Shown piece by piece: positions 4,917 through 5,471 of a stretch of 5,471 nucleotides of DNA. Source of the stretch: Clostridiales bacterium (GTDB lineage Bacteria; Bacillota; Clostridia; Christensenellales; CAG-1252). The notes beneath the pieces are model-generated. The model did no database searches and was not told the origin of the DNA. It saw nothing but the letters and a program-made list of their open reading frames with translations. Positions within the stretch are counted from its first letter, which is position 1. The number at the start of each line of letters is the position of its first letter. The stretch spans positions 1-5,471 of the forward strand of contig DMCI01000135.1 of the NCBI GenBank assembly GCA_003445835.1, given 5' to 3'. The position numbers and the translations under genes are program-made.

Positions 4917-5471
4917 TTATTTTGCGGCCCTTTCCGCAAGCGCTTTGGTATCGCGCGCGATAACGAGCTCTTCATTTGTGGGGATGACAAGCACTTTTAC
5001 CTTGCCGCCTTCCGCCGTGATATCTGCGAACTTGCCGCGGACCTTGTTCTTCTCCGGATCGAACTTGATGCCGAGGTAATCGAGGTCTTTGAGGATCATC
5101 GCGCGGACGTCCACGCTGTTTTCACCGATACCGCCCGTCATAACGACGGCGTCCACGCCGTTCATAGCCGCGGCGTAGCTGCCGATAAACTTTTTGACGG
5201 AATAGCTGAACATATCAAGTGCAAGCCTTGCCTTGTCGTCGCCCTTAGAGGCAAGATCGGCAAGATCTCTGAAATCGCTGACGCCGGCAATGCCGTACAC
5301 GCCGCTCATCTTGTTGAGACAAAGGTTGACCGCGTCCGAAATGCTCATGCCGGTCTTGTTGCAGATGGCTTCGAGGAGCGCGGGATCGATGTCGCCCGAA
5401 CGGGTGCCCATCGGCACGCCCGCAAGCGGGGTGTAACCCATCGAGGTATCCACGCACTTCCCTGCCTTGAC
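4917..5471 (-). CDS. ackA: Acetate kinase, C-terminal part (5' end outside the window)
   Basis: Acetate kinase interconverts acetyl phosphate plus ADP and acetate plus ATP, the ATP-yielding last step of acetate fermentation together with phosphotransacetylase. The window holds the last 184 residues of an enzyme normally about 400 long; the frame is open to the edge. Landmarks: the family block VDTSMGYTPLAGVPMGTRSGDIDP with the catalytic arginine of TRSGD (fragment residue 24, equal to R241 of the Methanosarcina enzyme), LNKMSGVYGIAG, the nucleotide-binding VVMTGGIGENS (fragment residues 110-119), and TNEELVIARDT near the end with the conserved glutamates. It ends in TAA at 4919-4917, with no clear intrinsic terminator, so some read-through into rpmF is possible. 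The start and its regulation cannot be seen. Confidence 0.97.
   Translation of the reverse strand, partial: VKAGKCVDTSMGYTPLAGVPMGTRSGDIDPALLEAICNKTGMSISDAVNLCLNKMSGVYGIAGVSDFRDLADLASKGDDKARLALDMFSYSVKKFIGSYAAAMNGVDAVVMTGGIGENSVDVRAMILKDLDYLGIKFDPEKNKVRGKFADITAEGGKVKVLVIPTNEELVIARDTKALAERAAK

Noticed and set aside
4550..4963. 137-codon plus-strand frame
   Set aside because: Antisense to rpmF and its promoter; crosses the terminator hairpin.

Overview
This window looks like the chromosome of a low-to-moderate GC Firmicute (Bacillota), most likely a clostridial lineage. The evidence is the conserved gene neighbourhood (acetate kinase, L32, PlsX, RNase III, SMC), strong Shine-Dalgarno sites (AGGAGG, AAAGGAGG) and sigma-A type promoters, one of them a perfect TTGACA-17-TATAAT. 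Codon and amino-acid style suggest an uncultured gut-type Clostridia member, but the species cannot be read from the sequence. No transposase, phage gene or CRISPR array is visible.

All five protein genes lie on the minus strand, so transcription runs from high to low coordinates. In that order: the 3' part of ackA (5471-4917); a 106-bp gap with a perfect consensus promoter; rpmF (4810-4619), closed by a hairpin with T-runs on both strands; a 494-bp gap without a credible protein gene (4618-4125); plsX (4124-3135), overlapping rnc (3142-2513) by 8 bp; a 101-bp gap with another promoter and three related inverted-repeat arms; and smc (2411 to beyond position 1), which contains the N-terminal ATPase half, first coiled coil, hinge and part of the returning coil.

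Functionally the window joins acetate/ATP metabolism (AckA), the ribosome (L32), the start of phospholipid synthesis (PlsX), double-stranded RNA processing (RNase III) and chromosome organisation (SMC). This is the familiar Firmicute backbone with two expected partners missing: no DUF177/YceD gene between ackA and rpmF, and no acpP between plsX and rnc. The cluster is cut into separate transcription units by its own promoters and one terminator.

The unusual part is 4168-4612. One half is an array of four identical 9-mers (AGTGAAGTT) separated by spacers that differ in sequence yet are each a small palindrome. The other half (about 4358-4612) folds as a multi-stem RNA only in the plus sense, opposite to all genes. 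Its G-U pairs and a tandem G-A internal loop exist only on that strand, a 9-bp long-range stem closes a domain of about 125 nt, and it ends at the bidirectional terminator shared with rpmF. It is the best candidate for something undescribed, although a copy of a dispersed repeat or a known RNA class cannot be excluded from one window.
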